From contig NZ_JABKDE010000003.1 of assembly GCF_013623835.1 (NCBI RefSeq), positions 372,001-436,000 on the forward strand: a stretch of DNA of 64,000 nt, read 5' to 3'. The position numbers and the translations under genes were made by a program. Shown here piece by piece: positions 41,700 through 51,788 of this stretch (positions are counted from its first letter, which is position 1; each line of letters starts with the position of its first letter). Source of the DNA: Brevibacterium oceani. Lineage in GTDB: Bacteria; Actinomycetota; Actinomycetes; Actinomycetales; Brevibacteriaceae. The notes under the pieces were generated by a model. The model did not search any database and had not been told where the DNA came from. It was given only the letters and a program-made list of their open reading frames with translations.

Positions 41700-44293
41700 T
41701 GGCCAAACGCGGTTTCAACGGCGCGATCATGTCCGCCTTCGGTCTGCGCGACCACGAGGCGGAAGTCATCGAGGTCGAACGCCTCGCGCCGAAGTTCATT
41801 CGCGTGCGCATGACCTCGCCGACGGTCTTCACCGACGCCGAGCTCGGACCCACCGCGTGGCTGCGCTTCTGGTTCCCCGACCCCGCCGACCCCGACTTCG
41901 AACATCAGCGCGGGTACACGATCACCGAGGCAGACCCTGACGCCGGCACCTTCGCCGTCGACTTCGTCCTGCACGAACCCGCGGGTCCCGCCTCGGCGTG
42001 GGCGGAATCCGTCAGCGCGGGCGACCGGGTCGAGGTCGCCTCGATGGGTTCGACCGTGTTCACTGTGCCCGATGAGCTGCCCGCCGGCTACCTCCTCATC
42101 GGCGACTCCGCGTCGATCCCGGCGATCAACTCCATCCTCGAGGCGGTCCCCGCCGAGGTGCCCGTCGAGGTCTACCTCGAAGAGCACGAGGCCACCGACC
42201 GGCTCATCCCGCTGGCCGACCATCCCCGCGCCGCCGTGCGCTGGGTCCCCCGCCGAGGCGAATCCTCCCTGGCCGCGGACATCGAGTCCCGCGACTGGTC
42301 GGATTGGCGGGTCTGGACCGCCCCCGAGTCCGGATCGCTCAAGGCCATCCGCGCCAGGCTCAAAGACGACTTCGGCTTCCCGAAGTCCGAGATCACCGCC
42401 CGCGCGTACTGGTACGAAGGCCGCGCCTTCGGCAAGATGCGCGGAGAGAAGAAGGACGACACCCCCGCCGAGGCGGCCGAGCAGACCCCGGCCGCACCCA
42501 AGGGATCGTGGCGGGCGAACGCGGGAGGGCGGCTCATCGCCCCGCTCAAGGCCACCCTGTGGATCGCGGGGATCCTCCAGGCGATCGTCACCCTCGTCGA
42601 ACTCGCCCCCTACGTCCTCCTCGTCGAACTCTCCCGGCAGCTGCTCACCGGCGCGGGCTCCGCGACCCTGTGGGCGACGGGGATCTGGGCGGTCGTACTC
42701 ATGGGCTCCGGTGTCGTGCTCTCGGCGGCGCTGCTGTTCTGGCTCCACCTCGTCGACGCCCGGTTCGAACGCGACCTGCGCCGGCGTCTGCTCACGACGA
42801 TGGCCAGGCTGCCGCTCGGCTGGTTCGTCGATCGCGGGTCGGGCCGGATCAAACAGCTCGTCCAGGACGACACGCTGGCCCTGCACTACCTCGTCACGCA
42901 TGCCGTGTCCGACGCTGTGCAGGCCGTCGTCGCTCCGGTCGCGGTCCTCGTCTACCTCTTCATCGTCGACTGGCGGATCGCGCTCGCGCTCCTCGTGCCC
43001 GTCCTCGTCTACGTCGTGACGATGTACATCATGCTCATCCAATCCGGGACGAAGCCGAAGCAGGCGCTGACCTGGGCCGAGCAGATGAACGTCGAGGCCG
43101 GCAGCTACCTCGCCGGTCAGCCCGTCATCCGTGTCTTCGGCGGGGCCGCGGCCTCACGCTTCCGCTCCCGGCTCGACGAGTACGTCCGCTTCCTCACCGA
43201 CTGGCAGCGGCCCTTCACCACGTTCAAGACGGTCATGGACCTCGTCAACCGTCCGGCGACCTACCTGCTCATCATCGCAGCCCTCGGCACCTGGCTGACG
43301 GTGTCCGGTTCCATCGACCCGATCGACCTGCTGCCCTTCCTGTTCCTCGGCACGACCTTCGGCGCGAGGCTGCTCGGCATCGGCTATGGCCTGTCCGGGC
43401 TGAGCACCGGGCTGCTCGCCGCCCGCCGGATCCAGAACACCCTCGACGAGGAGGAGCTGGAGGTGGTGCACCCGCACGAGAAGGACACACCCGCCTCGGC
43501 GCGGGAGGCCTCCCCTGCCCCCGGCCTCGTCGAGTTCGACGATGTCGGCTTCGCCTACCGCGTCGGCGTGCCCGTCATCGACGGCGTCTCGCTGCGCCTC
43601 GAACCCGGAACGGTCACCGCCCTCGTCGGCCCCTCGGGCTCGGGCAAGTCCACACTCGCCGCACTGCTCGCCCGGTTCCACGACGTCACCGAGGGCGCCG
43701 TGCGCATCGGCGGCCGTGACCTCCGGACTCTGCCCGGCGACGAGCTCTACACACGTGTCGGCTTCGTCTTCCAGGACATCCAGCTCGTCCACGGCACCGT
43801 GGCCGAGAACATCGCCCTCGCCGTGCCCGAGGCCAGCGAGGACGCGATCATCGCCGCGGCCCGGCAGGCACAGATCCACGATCGGATCCTGCGTCTGCCG
43901 GATGGCTATGACACCGTCATCGGCGCCGAAGCGGCCCTGTCCGGGGGCGAGCGCCAGCGGCTCGCGATCGCCCGGGCCATCCTCGCCGACACTCCCGTCC
44001 TCGTCCTCGACGAGGCCACAGCGTTCGCTGATCCCGAGTCCGAGCACCTCGTCCAGCAGGCGCTCGGCAGGCTCGCGGTCGGGCGCACCGTCCTCGTCAT
44101 CGCGCACCGGCTGCACACGATCACCGACGTCGATCGCATCGTCGTCCTCGACCACGGAAGAGTCGCCGAGTCCGGCACGCACACCGATCTCATCGCCGCA
44201 GACGGCCGCTACCGCAAGCTCTGGGACGCCCGCGAAACCACCCCGGCACCCACCTCGGCGACCGCCCCGCGCACCCAAGGAGCCGCCCGATGA
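41699..44293 (+). CDS. irtA: IrtA-like siderophore-interacting ABC transporter subunit
   Basis: This 864-residue fusion has an N-terminal siderophore-interacting FAD domain (residues ~15-245, with [20 protein letters not shown] and [16 protein letters not shown]) followed by an exporter-fold membrane domain (~280-560). An ABC ATPase follows (~590-830) with Walker [10 protein letters not shown], signature [15 protein letters not shown] and Walker [13 protein letters not shown]. This is the architecture of mycobacterial IrtA, which imports and reduces ferric siderophores at the inner membrane. The partner IrtB is encoded next with a four-base overlap. Iron release by flavin reduction is inferred from the family. 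Confidence 0.9.
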   Translation: MAKRGFNGAIMSAFGLRDHEAEVIEVERLAPKFIRVRMTSPTVFTDAELGPTAWLRFWFPDPADPDFEHQRGYTITEADPDAGTFAVDFVLHEPAGPASAWAESVSAGDRVEVASMGSTVFTVPDELPAGYLLIGDSASIPAINSILEAVPAEVPVEVYLEEHEATDRLIPLADHPRAAVRWVPRRGESSLAADIESRDWSDWRVWTAPESGSLKAIRARLKDDFGFPKSEITARAYWYEGRAFGKMRGEKKDDTPAEAAEQTPAAPKGSWRANAGGRLIAPLKATLWIAGILQAIVTLVELAPYVLLVELSRQLLTGAGSATLWATGIWAVVLMGSGVVLSAALLFWLHLVDARFERDLRRRLLTTMARLPLGWFVDRGSGRIKQLVQDDTLALHYLVTHAVSDAVQAVVAPVAVLVYLFIVDWRIALALLVPVLVYVVTMYIMLIQSGTKPKQALTWAEQMNVEAGSYLAGQPVIRVFGGAAASRFRSRLDEYVRFLTDWQRPFTTFKTVMDLVNRPATYLLIIAALGTWLTVSGSIDPIDLLPFLFLGTTFGARLLGIGYGLSGLSTGLLAARRIQNTLDEEELEVVHPHEKDTPASAREASPAPGLVEFDDVGFAYRVGVPVIDGVSLRLEPGTVTALVGPSGSGKSTLAALLARFHDVTEGAVRIGGRDLRTLPGDELYTRVGFVFQDIQLVHGTVAENIALAVPEASEDAIIAAARQAQIHDRILRLPDGYDTVIGAEAALSGGERQRLAIARAILADTPVLVLDEATAFADPESEHLVQQALGRLAVGRTVLVIAHRLHTITDVDRIVVLDHGRVAESGTHTDLIAADGRYRKLWDARETTPAPTSATAPRTQGAAR

Positions 44294-46107
44294 TCCGCAC
44301 GTTCTTCGCGATCCTGCCGGCCGAGCGGCACCGTGGGATGTACCTCCACCTCACCCTCACTCTTATCAGCGTCATCCTTCGTGCGCTCGGCACGGTCGCC
44401 CTCGTCCCCCTCATCGGCGCCCTCTTCGGTCCGAACCCGGCGGACGCCTGGCCGTGGCTCGGACTCCTCGCCGCCGCCACGGCTGCCGGCTGGGCGATCG
44501 ACGCGGTGATCTCACGCATCGGCATGGATCTCGGCTTCGCCCTCCTCGACTCCACCCAGCACGCGGTCACCGACCGCCTCTCCCGGATCCGCCTGAGCTG
44601 GTTCACGCCCGCGAACACGGCTACGGCCCGGCAGGCGATCGCGGCGACCGGGCCCGACCTCGTCGGCATCGTCGTCTACCTGCTCACCCCGCTGCTCTCG
44701 GGCGTCCTTCTGCCCATCGCGATCGCGATCGCGCTCATCCCGATCTCCGGTCCGCTCGCGCTCGCCGCGCTCATCGGGGTCCCGATCCTGCTCGCCGCGT
44801 TCGTCGGCGGGGCACGGATCGGCCGCCGCGCCGACCGTGTGGCGGCGGAGACGAACTCCGCCCTGACCGAACGCGTCGTCGAATTCGCCCGCACCCAGCA
44901 GGCCCTGCGCGCCTCCCGTCGCACGGAGACCGAGCGCAGCCTCGTCGGCACCGCACTGAGCCGCCAGCACGGGGCAGCCATCCGCGTGCTCCTCCTCCAG
45001 ATCCCCGGCCAGGTCCTCTTCGGCCTCGCCTCCCAGCTCGCGCTCCTCGTCCTCGCCGGCACCACCGCGTATCTCACGGTGACCGGGACGGTCTCCGTGC
45101 CCGAGGCGATCGCGCTCATCGTCGTCATCATCCGCTACCTCGAGCCGTTCACCTCGCTCGCCGGCCTGTCCGCCGCGATCGAGTCGACGACCGGGGTCCT
45201 GCGCAACATCCGCACCGTCCTCGACGCCCCCACCGTCGGGGCGGGCTCGATCGTTGGAGCCGTCACCCCCACGGAAACCTCCCCTGCCCGGGATCGGTCC
45301 CAAACGCAGGGATCGGCCGCCTCGGCGCCGGGGATCACCCTCGCCGAGGTGGCCTTCCGGTACGCTCCCGACTCTCCCGAGGTCGTGGCCGGCCTCGACC
45401 TCGAGTTCGCACCCGGGACGACGACGGCGATCGTCGGCCCCTCGGGATCGGGGAAGTCGACGATCCTCTCGCTCATCGCCGGACTGCAGGAACCCAGCAC
45501 CGGGCGCGTGCTCGTCGACGGCGTCGACCTCGCCGATCTCGATGTGACCGCCCGGCATGCGCTGGCCGGGGTCGTCTTCCAGCACCCGTACCTCTTCGAC
45601 GGGTCGCTGCGAGACAATGTGCTCACCGGACATCCGGACGCGACCGAGCAGCGCATCGACGAGGTGGCCCGGCTCGCCCGCCTCGACGAACTCCTCGACC
45701 GGATCCCCGGCGGCTGGGACGCCGAGGTCGGTGAGGGAGGCACCGCCCTGTCCGGGGGCGAGCGCCAGCGGGTCTCGATCGCCCGGGCGCTGCTCAAACC
45801 GGCGCCGATCCTCCTCGTCGACGAAGCCACGAGTGCGCTGGACACAGAGAACGAAGCGGCGATCGTCGCGGCACTCACCGCCGATCCGACCCCGCGGACC
45901 CGGATCGTCATCGCCCACCGCCTCGGCAGCATCCGCACCGCCGACCGGGTGATCTTCCTCGACGACGGTCGGGTCGTCGAGGACGGCACCGTCGATGAGC
46001 TGCTGACCGCCGGGGGCCGCTTCGCCCGCTTCTGGCACGATCAGGATGCCGCGGCCGGATGGACGCTGGGACGTACAAGCCAGACGCTGGGACGTACTCG
46101 TCAGTAG
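44290..46107 (+). CDS. irtB: IrtB-like ABC transporter subunit
   Basis: This 605-residue half-transporter has a six-helix exporter-type membrane domain (residues ~15-310) and a C-terminal ATPase with Walker [10 protein letters not shown], signature [15 protein letters not shown], Walker [13 protein letters not shown] and the switch His in [10 protein letters not shown]. It should pair with IrtA as a heterodimeric ferric-siderophore importer. ATG 44290 overlaps the irtA stop (ATGA). The gene ends in a 15-base direct repeat that encodes TLGRT twice, an apparently recent 3' extension. Confidence 0.9.
   Translation: MIRTFFAILPAERHRGMYLHLTLTLISVILRALGTVALVPLIGALFGPNPADAWPWLGLLAAATAAGWAIDAVISRIGMDLGFALLDSTQHAVTDRLSRIRLSWFTPANTATARQAIAATGPDLVGIVVYLLTPLLSGVLLPIAIAIALIPISGPLALAALIGVPILLAAFVGGARIGRRADRVAAETNSALTERVVEFARTQQALRASRRTETERSLVGTALSRQHGAAIRVLLLQIPGQVLFGLASQLALLVLAGTTAYLTVTGTVSVPEAIALIVVIIRYLEPFTSLAGLSAAIESTTGVLRNIRTVLDAPTVGAGSIVGAVTPTETSPARDRSQTQGSAASAPGITLAEVAFRYAPDSPEVVAGLDLEFAPGTTTAIVGPSGSGKSTILSLIAGLQEPSTGRVLVDGVDLADLDVTARHALAGVVFQHPYLFDGSLRDNVLTGHPDATEQRIDEVARLARLDELLDRIPGGWDAEVGEGGTALSGGERQRVSIARALLKPAPILLVDEATSALDTENEAAIVAALTADPTPRTRIVIAHRLGSIRTADRVIFLDDGRVVEDGTVDELLTAGGRFARFWHDQDAAAGWTLGRTSQTLGRTRQ
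46062..46097 (+). repeat. 15-bp direct repeat at the irtB 3' end
   Basis: GACGCTGGGACGTAC occurs at 46062-46076 and again at 46083-46097 with six bases between. In frame it encodes TLGRT twice before the stop. The exactness points to a recent duplication that lengthened the C-terminus. Confidence 0.85.
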
Positions 46108-46312
46108 GTGTCGCACGGCACAGTTGCCTCAGACCGCACAGTGGCGTTGGCAACACTGACCCACCTGAGATGCCCCTCGTCTTCGGCCGTGGCGGGGGTT
46201 CGGCATATGATGGGACGGTCATGACCGAAACGCAGAACCGCACCCGATTCCCGGCTGCGTCGAATCTAGGCGGCTCCACCCACGCCGCGCCCCGACCCCG
46301 GAACTCATCTGC

Positions 46313-47377
46313 ATGCCGAATCCTCCACTGACCGAACCCGGCCCTGCCGACGGCCCCACGACGCAGACTCAGCCGATCGTCACGATCCCCGATGCGCAGG
46401 GTCACTCGCACGCGAAAGCGATCCTCTTCGGTGAGCATGCCGTCGTCTATGGTGCCCCTGCGCTTGCGGTTCCGCTCCACGGCCTCGGCGTCCAGGCGGA
46501 CCTGTTCGAGATCTCCGGGCCCGAATCGCGCATCGAATCCCAACTGTTCTCCGGCACCGTCTCGACCGCCCCGGCCGGCATGGGCCCGGTCGTCGCCGCC
46601 CTCGAGGCGGCGTTCGCGGCCACCGCCGACGCAGACGGCGAAACGAAGAACGGTGCTGACTCGACGAACAACGATTCTGAGTCCGGTCACGCGCACCCTG
46701 TTGTCGAGCTGCGCATCCGCAGCGGCATCCCCCACAGCCGCGGCCTGGGCTCCTCGGCCGCCGTGGCCACCGCCATCGCCCGCGCCGTCGCGAATCTGCG
46801 CGGAGTCGACATCGATGCGGCGGCACTCCACGGGATCGTCCAGACGGCTGAGACCGTCGCCCACGGCCGGCCCAGCGGCATCGACGCCTGGGCGGTGGCC
46901 GCCGATTGGCCGATCCGGTTCCAGAACCACTCCGCCCGTCCCATCGAGGTCGGCTCTCCGCTCGTCTTCGTCCTCGCCGACTCCGGTCGGCCCGGTTCCA
47001 CCGCGCAGGCCGTGGGAGGGGTCCGGGCCCGGCACGACGCCGATCCGGTGCGCGTCGGTGCGATGATCGACCGTCTCGCCACACTCAGCGAGGCCGCCGT
47101 CGACGACATCCGCGCCGGTGATCGGGTGACGATCGGCCATCACATGCTCGAGGCGCACGAACTGCTCGGCAGCCTCGGCGTCTCGACTCCGACGCTCGAC
47201 TCTCTCGTCGACGCCGCCACCGCGGCCGGAGCCAAGGGCGCCAAACTCACCGGCGGCGGTCTCGGCGGCTGCGTGCTGGCCCTGGCCGACGGCGACGAGG
47301 AGGCCGAGAAGCTCGCGGATGCGATGCGCGCCGCGGGAGCACCACGCACCTGGACGACGGAGGTCAGACCGACATGA
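46313..47377 (+). CDS. mvk: Mevalonate kinase
   Basis: This 354-residue GHMP kinase phosphorylates mevalonate at O5 with ATP. Motif 1 is AKAILFGEHAVVYGAPALAV, motif 2 is SRGLGSSAAVATAIARAVA and motif 3 is TGGGLGGCVLALADG. A linker of ~22 residues rich in Asp, Asn and Thr (DADGETKNGADSTNNDSESG) interrupts the domain. ATG 46313 begins the frame; no strong ribosome site is visible, and ~30 hydrophilic residues precede motif 1. It opens the six-gene mevalonate operon and overlaps mvaD by four bases (ATGA). A promoter probably lies in the 205-bp spacer 46108-46312. Confidence 0.92.
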   Translation: MPNPPLTEPGPADGPTTQTQPIVTIPDAQGHSHAKAILFGEHAVVYGAPALAVPLHGLGVQADLFEISGPESRIESQLFSGTVSTAPAGMGPVVAALEAAFAATADADGETKNGADSTNNDSESGHAHPVVELRIRSGIPHSRGLGSSAAVATAIARAVANLRGVDIDAAALHGIVQTAETVAHGRPSGIDAWAVAADWPIRFQNHSARPIEVGSPLVFVLADSGRPGSTAQAVGGVRARHDADPVRVGAMIDRLATLSEAAVDDIRAGDRVTIGHHMLEAHELLGSLGVSTPTLDSLVDAATAAGAKGAKLTGGGLGGCVLALADGDEEAEKLADAMRAAGAPRTWTTEVRPT

Positions 47378-48405
47378 GAGCGACGACGGCGCGGGCCTAT
47401 CCGAACATCGCCCTGGTCAAGTACTGGGGCAAGGCCGACGAGGACCTCATCCTGCCCGCAGCGGGCAGCCTCTCGCTGACCCTCGACCACTTCGAGACCA
47501 CGACCACGGTCGTGCCCGCCCCCGACGCCGAGGCTGACGTCCTCGAGCTCGACGGCGCAGTGGCCGATGGCGGACAGACCTCACGGATCTCCGTCTTCCT
47601 CGATCACGTCCGCGCCCTCGCCGGACGCGAGGACCGCGTCCTCGTCCGCTCGCGGAACTCCGTGCCCACGGGTGCGGGCCTGGCGTCCTCGGCCTCGGGC
47701 TTCGCGGCCCTGGCGACCGCGGCCGCCGCGGCCTTCGACCTCGATCTCGACGCCAGGGACCTCAGTCGTCTGGCCCGCCGGGGTTCGGGATCGGCCTGCC
47801 GGTCCGTGGCCGAAGGCATGGCTGTGTGGCATGCCGGCGACGACGCCTCCTCCTTCGCCGAATCGATCACGGCACCGGACATGCGGATGATCATCGTCAC
47901 CGTGAACCGCGCCCGGAAGGCCGTGTCCTCCCGCGAGGCGATGCGTCTGACCGCCGCGACCTCACCGTTCTACTCCGGGTGGGTGTCCTCGACGGAGGAC
48001 TATCTCACGCAGATGGTCGCCGCCTGCGCCGCCGAAGACTTCACCCGCATCGGCGAGATCACCGAGTCCCACGCCCTGCGCATGCACGGGCTCATCCAGT
48101 CCACGGTTCCCCCGATCCGGTTCCTCAACCCGACCAGCCACGCGATCTTCGACGCCGTGGCCGAAGCCCGTGAGTCCGGGATCGAGGCCTATTCGACCGC
48201 CGATGCCGGTCCGAACGTCGCCGTCATCGTCCGGCCCCATGAGGCCGAGGCTCTGGCCGGGCAGCTCTCCGCGTTCGGCGATGTGCGGGTCGTCGGTCCC
48301 GGGCCCGGCGCCCATCTGCTCACCGATGCCGACGAAGTCCCTGCCGCAGGAGACAACGCTGCCGCAGCAGACAGCCCTGTCGCGGGCGAAGGCAGCCGGG
48401 CATGA
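47374..48405 (+). CDS. mvaD: Diphosphomevalonate decarboxylase
   Basis: This 343-residue GHMP-family enzyme makes isopentenyl diphosphate from mevalonate diphosphate with ATP and loss of CO2. Hallmarks are the start YPNIALVKYWGK, SVPTGAGLASSASGFAALA with the ATP loop and DAGPNVAVIV near the C-terminus, carrying the catalytic Asp. The last ~25 residues are a low-complexity Ala/Asp/Gly tail. ATG 47374 overlaps the mvk stop, and the gene's own stop overlaps the next start. It is the last catalytic step to IPP in the operon. Confidence 0.93.
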   Translation: MRATTARAYPNIALVKYWGKADEDLILPAAGSLSLTLDHFETTTTVVPAPDAEADVLELDGAVADGGQTSRISVFLDHVRALAGREDRVLVRSRNSVPTGAGLASSASGFAALATAAAAAFDLDLDARDLSRLARRGSGSACRSVAEGMAVWHAGDDASSFAESITAPDMRMIIVTVNRARKAVSSREAMRLTAATSPFYSGWVSSTEDYLTQMVAACAAEDFTRIGEITESHALRMHGLIQSTVPPIRFLNPTSHAIFDAVAEARESGIEAYSTADAGPNVAVIVRPHEAEALAGQLSAFGDVRVVGPGPGAHLLTDADEVPAAGDNAAAADSPVAGEGSRA

Positions 48406-49496
48406 TCGAGACCCGGGCGCCCGGAAAGCTCTACATCGCCGGTGAGTACGCGGTCGTCTCCCCTGGCCAGCCGGCGGTCCTCGTGGCCGTCGACCGGTGC
48501 ATCACGGTGCGCCTGACCGAGAGCGAAGGCGCCGGACGGATCCATTCGAGCGAATACGGGCAGGCCCCGCTGGTGTGGCGGCGGAAGGAGAACGGCGAGG
48601 CCATCGTCCTCGAACACCGTCCTGCCGACTATGTGCTCTCCGCGATCGCCGCCGTCGAGGAGCTGCGGGCTGCCCGCGGTGCGGCACCGCGCTATTTCGA
48701 TCTCAACATCTCGAGCGAACTCGACGACGCCGACGGTCGCAAGTTCGGCCTCGGCTCCTCGGGAGCGGTGACGGTGGCCACGATCGCCGCTCTCGACCGG
48801 TTCTACTCCCTCGGGCTCACGCCCACCGAACGCTTCAAGCTGGCGCTGCTCGCGACTATCGCGATCTCCCCGAACGCCTCTGGCGGCGACCTCGCCGCGA
48901 GCACCTTCGGCGGGTGGATCCGCTACTCGTCCCCCGACCGGGCAGCACTGCGCGCCCACCGCGAGGCCCACGGCCTCGTCTCGGCGATGACCGGACAGGG
49001 CTGGGCAGGCTGCTCGGCCAGACGGCTCACCCCGCCGAGCTCGCTCGACCTCCTCGTCGGCTGGACGGGTTCGCCGGCGTCGACCGAGCACCTCGTCGAA
49101 CGCGTCCACACCCCGAAGAACGAGAGGCCGCGCCCCTTCGCGTCCTTCGCCGCCGAGTCGCATACGCTCGTCGACGACCTCACCGCCGCCTGCGATGATG
49201 ACGATGCCGACCGCGCCCTCTCTACCATCCGCGCCGCCCGGGCCCTGCTCCAACGCCTCGACGAGACCTCGGGCCGACTCATCGAAACCGACACGCTGCG
49301 TCGACTCTGCGAGATCGCCGTCGACCACGGTGCGGCGGCGAAGCCCTCGGGAGCCGGCGGCGGCGACTGCGGCATCGCACTGACGAAGAAGGACGAGACG
49401 GCGGCGACCTCCATCCTCACCGGCTGGGAGGCCGAGGGCATCCGTCCCCTGCACCTCGGAACGCACCGAGAGGAAGGCGAGATCGATGACTTCTGA
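48402..49496 (+). CDS. pmk: Phosphomevalonate kinase
   Basis: This 364-residue GHMP kinase of the actinobacterial/Gram-positive phosphomevalonate kinase type uses ATP to make mevalonate diphosphate. Motifs are RAPGKLYIAGEYAVVSPGQP, KFGLGSSGAVTVATIAALDR and KPSGAGGGDCGIALTKK. It overlaps mvaD by four bases (ATGA) and fni by eleven. The position between mvaD and fni is the same as in the Streptomyces sp. CL190 mevalonate cluster. Confidence 0.93.
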   Translation: MIETRAPGKLYIAGEYAVVSPGQPAVLVAVDRCITVRLTESEGAGRIHSSEYGQAPLVWRRKENGEAIVLEHRPADYVLSAIAAVEELRAARGAAPRYFDLNISSELDDADGRKFGLGSSGAVTVATIAALDRFYSLGLTPTERFKLALLATIAISPNASGGDLAASTFGGWIRYSSPDRAALRAHREAHGLVSAMTGQGWAGCSARRLTPPSSLDLLVGWTGSPASTEHLVERVHTPKNERPRPFASFAAESHTLVDDLTAACDDDDADRALSTIRAARALLQRLDETSGRLIETDTLRRLCEIAVDHGAAAKPSGAGGGDCGIALTKKDETAATSILTGWEAEGIRPLHLGTHREEGEIDDF

Positions 49497-50703
49497 GACC
49501 CCCGACTCTGGGACCCCGGCAACCGAGTCGCCCGCGACCAAGGCCTCCCGCGCCTCCCGCAAGGACGACCACGTCCGCCTCGCCTCGGCGCAGCAGACCG
49601 AGGGCCCGCGGCGGACCGACTTCGACGACCTCGAGTTCGTCCACCATGCGCTCTCGGGCACCAGTCCGGAGCGCGTGGACCTGAGCGTGAACTTAAGCGA
49701 CTGGACCTGGCCGACCCCCTTCTATGTCAACGGCATGACCGGCGGCACCGAGACCACGGCGAAGATCAACCGGGAGTTGGCCATCGCCGCCGCCGAGACC
49801 GGTCTGCCCATGGCCTGCGGCTCGATGAGCGTGGCCCTCGACGACGCCGAGGCGGCGAAGGGCTTCACCGTCATCCGTGAGGAGAACCCGGAGGGCTTCG
49901 TCATGGGCAACCTCGGTGCCGGGCGCAGCGCCGATGACGCCCGTCGCGCCGTCGAGCTGCTGGGCGCCGATGCGCTCCAGCTGCACATCAACCCGGTGCA
50001 GGAGACCGCGATGCCCGAGGGCACCCGCGACTTCTCCACCTGGCTGTCAGGGCTCGAGGAGATCGTCGCCGCCTGCCCCGTCCCTGTCGTCGTCAAGGAG
50101 GTCGGCTTCGGGCTGAGCCGACGCACCCTGATCCAGCTCGCCGAGATCGGCGTGCGCTTCGCCGATGTCTCCGGCGCCGGCGGCACGGACTTCCTGCGCA
50201 TCGAGAACGACCGCTCACCGGCCGAGGACTTCTCCATGCTCACCGGCTTCGGCCAGTCCGCCCTGGCCTGCCTGCTCGACGCCCCGCCCGAATGGACGGG
50301 CGAGCGGGCAGACGCCGACGCGGGAGACGACGCCACCGTGAGCGACACCGTCTCATCCCGCGTCCTCCTGGCCTCCGGAGGGGTGCGCAACCCCTATGAT
50401 GTCGTCAAGGCACTGGCCTGCGGGGCTCGCGCCGTCGGCGTCGCCGGCACTTTCCTGCAGACGGTGCTCGACCACGGACCGGACGGACTCGTCGAACTCA
50501 TCCGCACCTGGCAGACTCAGACTTCGGCACTGTTCGCGCTGCTCGGGGCGCAGCGGTCCGCGGATCTCACGGCCACGGACGTGCTCACGCGGGGCCGCCT
50601 CGGCGAATTCTGCCGACTGCGCGGAATCGACGTCACCGCGCTGTCGCACCGCTCCGATGCCCACCCGAGCGCCGATGACCATTCGAGGAGGAATCAGCTG
50701 TGA
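49486..50703 (+). CDS. fni: Type 2 isopentenyl diphosphate isomerase
   Basis: This 405-residue FMN-dependent isomerase interconverts IPP and DMAPP. Landmarks are FYVNGMTGGTETTAKIN, LPMACGSMSVALDDAEAAKG, QLHINPVQETAMPEGTRDF, VKEVGFGLSRRT, VSGAGGTDFLRIEN and LASGGVRNPYDVVKALACGA for the flavin phosphate. An acidic insertion (WTGERADADAGDDATVSDTV) lies before the last motif. The N-terminal 20 residues are hydrophilic and low-complexity. It overlaps pmk by eleven bases and mvaA by four. It has the TIM-barrel form, unrelated to type 1 Idi. Confidence 0.93.
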   Translation: MTSETPDSGTPATESPATKASRASRKDDHVRLASAQQTEGPRRTDFDDLEFVHHALSGTSPERVDLSVNLSDWTWPTPFYVNGMTGGTETTAKINRELAIAAAETGLPMACGSMSVALDDAEAAKGFTVIREENPEGFVMGNLGAGRSADDARRAVELLGADALQLHINPVQETAMPEGTRDFSTWLSGLEEIVAACPVPVVVKEVGFGLSRRTLIQLAEIGVRFADVSGAGGTDFLRIENDRSPAEDFSMLTGFGQSALACLLDAPPEWTGERADADAGDDATVSDTVSSRVLLASGGVRNPYDVVKALACGARAVGVAGTFLQTVLDHGPDGLVELIRTWQTQTSALFALLGAQRSADLTATDVLTRGRLGEFCRLRGIDVTALSHRSDAHPSADDHSRRNQL

Positions 50704-51788
50704 ATCAGCAGATCACGACCACCGGGATCCCGACCAGCTGGGTCGGTCCCCTGCGGGTCAGCGGTGATGCGCTGGCCCCGGCCGGCACCCACACCGAGGT
50801 GGCCGTGCCCCTGGCGACGTACGAAACCCCGCTGTGGCCCTCCGTCGGCCGCGGGGCCTCGATCTCGCGCGAGATCGACGGCGGCATCCGCACCGTCATC
50901 GTCGACGAGCGGATGACCCGGTCGGTCCTCTTCGTCGCGGAATCCGCGATCGGCGCCGAGGCGGCCGCGCAGGCCATCCGGCACCGCATGCCCGAACTCG
51001 AGGACGTCGTCGCCGCCGGTTCCAACCACTGCCGACTCATCGAGATCCACCCGGAGATCGTCGGCAACCTCCTCTTCGTCCGCTTCGCGTTCCGCACCAA
51101 CGACGCCTCGGGCCACAACATGGTCACGCAGGCCTCGGACACGCTCATGGAGCGGATCCTGTCGTGGCGGCTCGGGCTCGACTACGGCTCGGTGTCGGGC
51201 AACTACTGCTCGGACAAGAAGGCCACCGCCGTCAACGGGATCCTCGGTCGCGGGCGCAACGTCGTCGCCGAGATCCTGCTGCCCCACGAGGTCGTCGAGC
51301 GCCGCCTGCGAACGAGCGCGGAGAAGATGACGGAGCTCGTCATCCGCAAGAACCTCGTCGGTTCGACGATCGCCGGTGCGCTGCGCTCGGCGAATGCGCA
51401 CTACGCGAACATGCTGCTCGCGTTCTACCTGGCCACGGGTCAGGATGCGGCGAACATCGTCGAGGGCTCGCAGGGCATCACGTATGCGGAGGCCCGTCCC
51501 GAGGGCCTGTACTTCTCGACCACGCTGCCGCACCTCATCGTCGGCACCGTCGGCAACGGCAAGGACCTGCCGCACGTGGACGAGGCGCTGGAGCGACTCG
51601 GCTGCCGCGAGGACCGCGAGCCCGGTGCGAACTCGCGCCGCCTGGCCGCGCTCATGGCCGCGACCGTGCTCTGCGGGGAGCTGTCCCTGCTGGCCGCGCA
51701 GACGAACCCGGGTGAGCTCATGTCCACCCACTTGGATATGGAACGCAAGGCTGACATGGAACGAGGAGAGGAAGGCGAAGCCGCATGA
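50700..51788 (+). CDS. mvaA: HMG-CoA reductase
   Basis: GTG 50700 overlaps the fni stop. The 362-residue enzyme reduces HMG-CoA to mevalonate. The motif NYCSDKKATAVNGILGRGRN resembles class I (NADPH-type) reductases more than class II. Other catalytic elements are the Asp in ATGQDAANIVEGSQGITYAE and the C-terminal His in GELMSTHLDMERK. The early part (TGIPTSWVGPLRVSGDAL) is typical of this family. It supplies mevalonate to mvk, and the class matches that known in Streptomyces sp. CL190. Confidence 0.92.
   Translation: MNQQITTTGIPTSWVGPLRVSGDALAPAGTHTEVAVPLATYETPLWPSVGRGASISREIDGGIRTVIVDERMTRSVLFVAESAIGAEAAAQAIRHRMPELEDVVAAGSNHCRLIEIHPEIVGNLLFVRFAFRTNDASGHNMVTQASDTLMERILSWRLGLDYGSVSGNYCSDKKATAVNGILGRGRNVVAEILLPHEVVERRLRTSAEKMTELVIRKNLVGSTIAGALRSANAHYANMLLAFYLATGQDAANIVEGSQGITYAEARPEGLYFSTTLPHLIVGTVGNGKDLPHVDEALERLGCREDREPGANSRRLAALMAATVLCGELSLLAAQTNPGELMSTHLDMERKADMERGEEGEAA

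Noticed and set aside
41534..43042. Leftward open frame of 502 codons
   Set aside because: It is the highly charged antisense shadow of irtA and the end of the TetR gene.
46059..46331. Rightward 90-codon frame between irtB and mvk
   Set aside because: It overlaps both genes, has no ribosome site or family match, and contains the probable mvk promoter.
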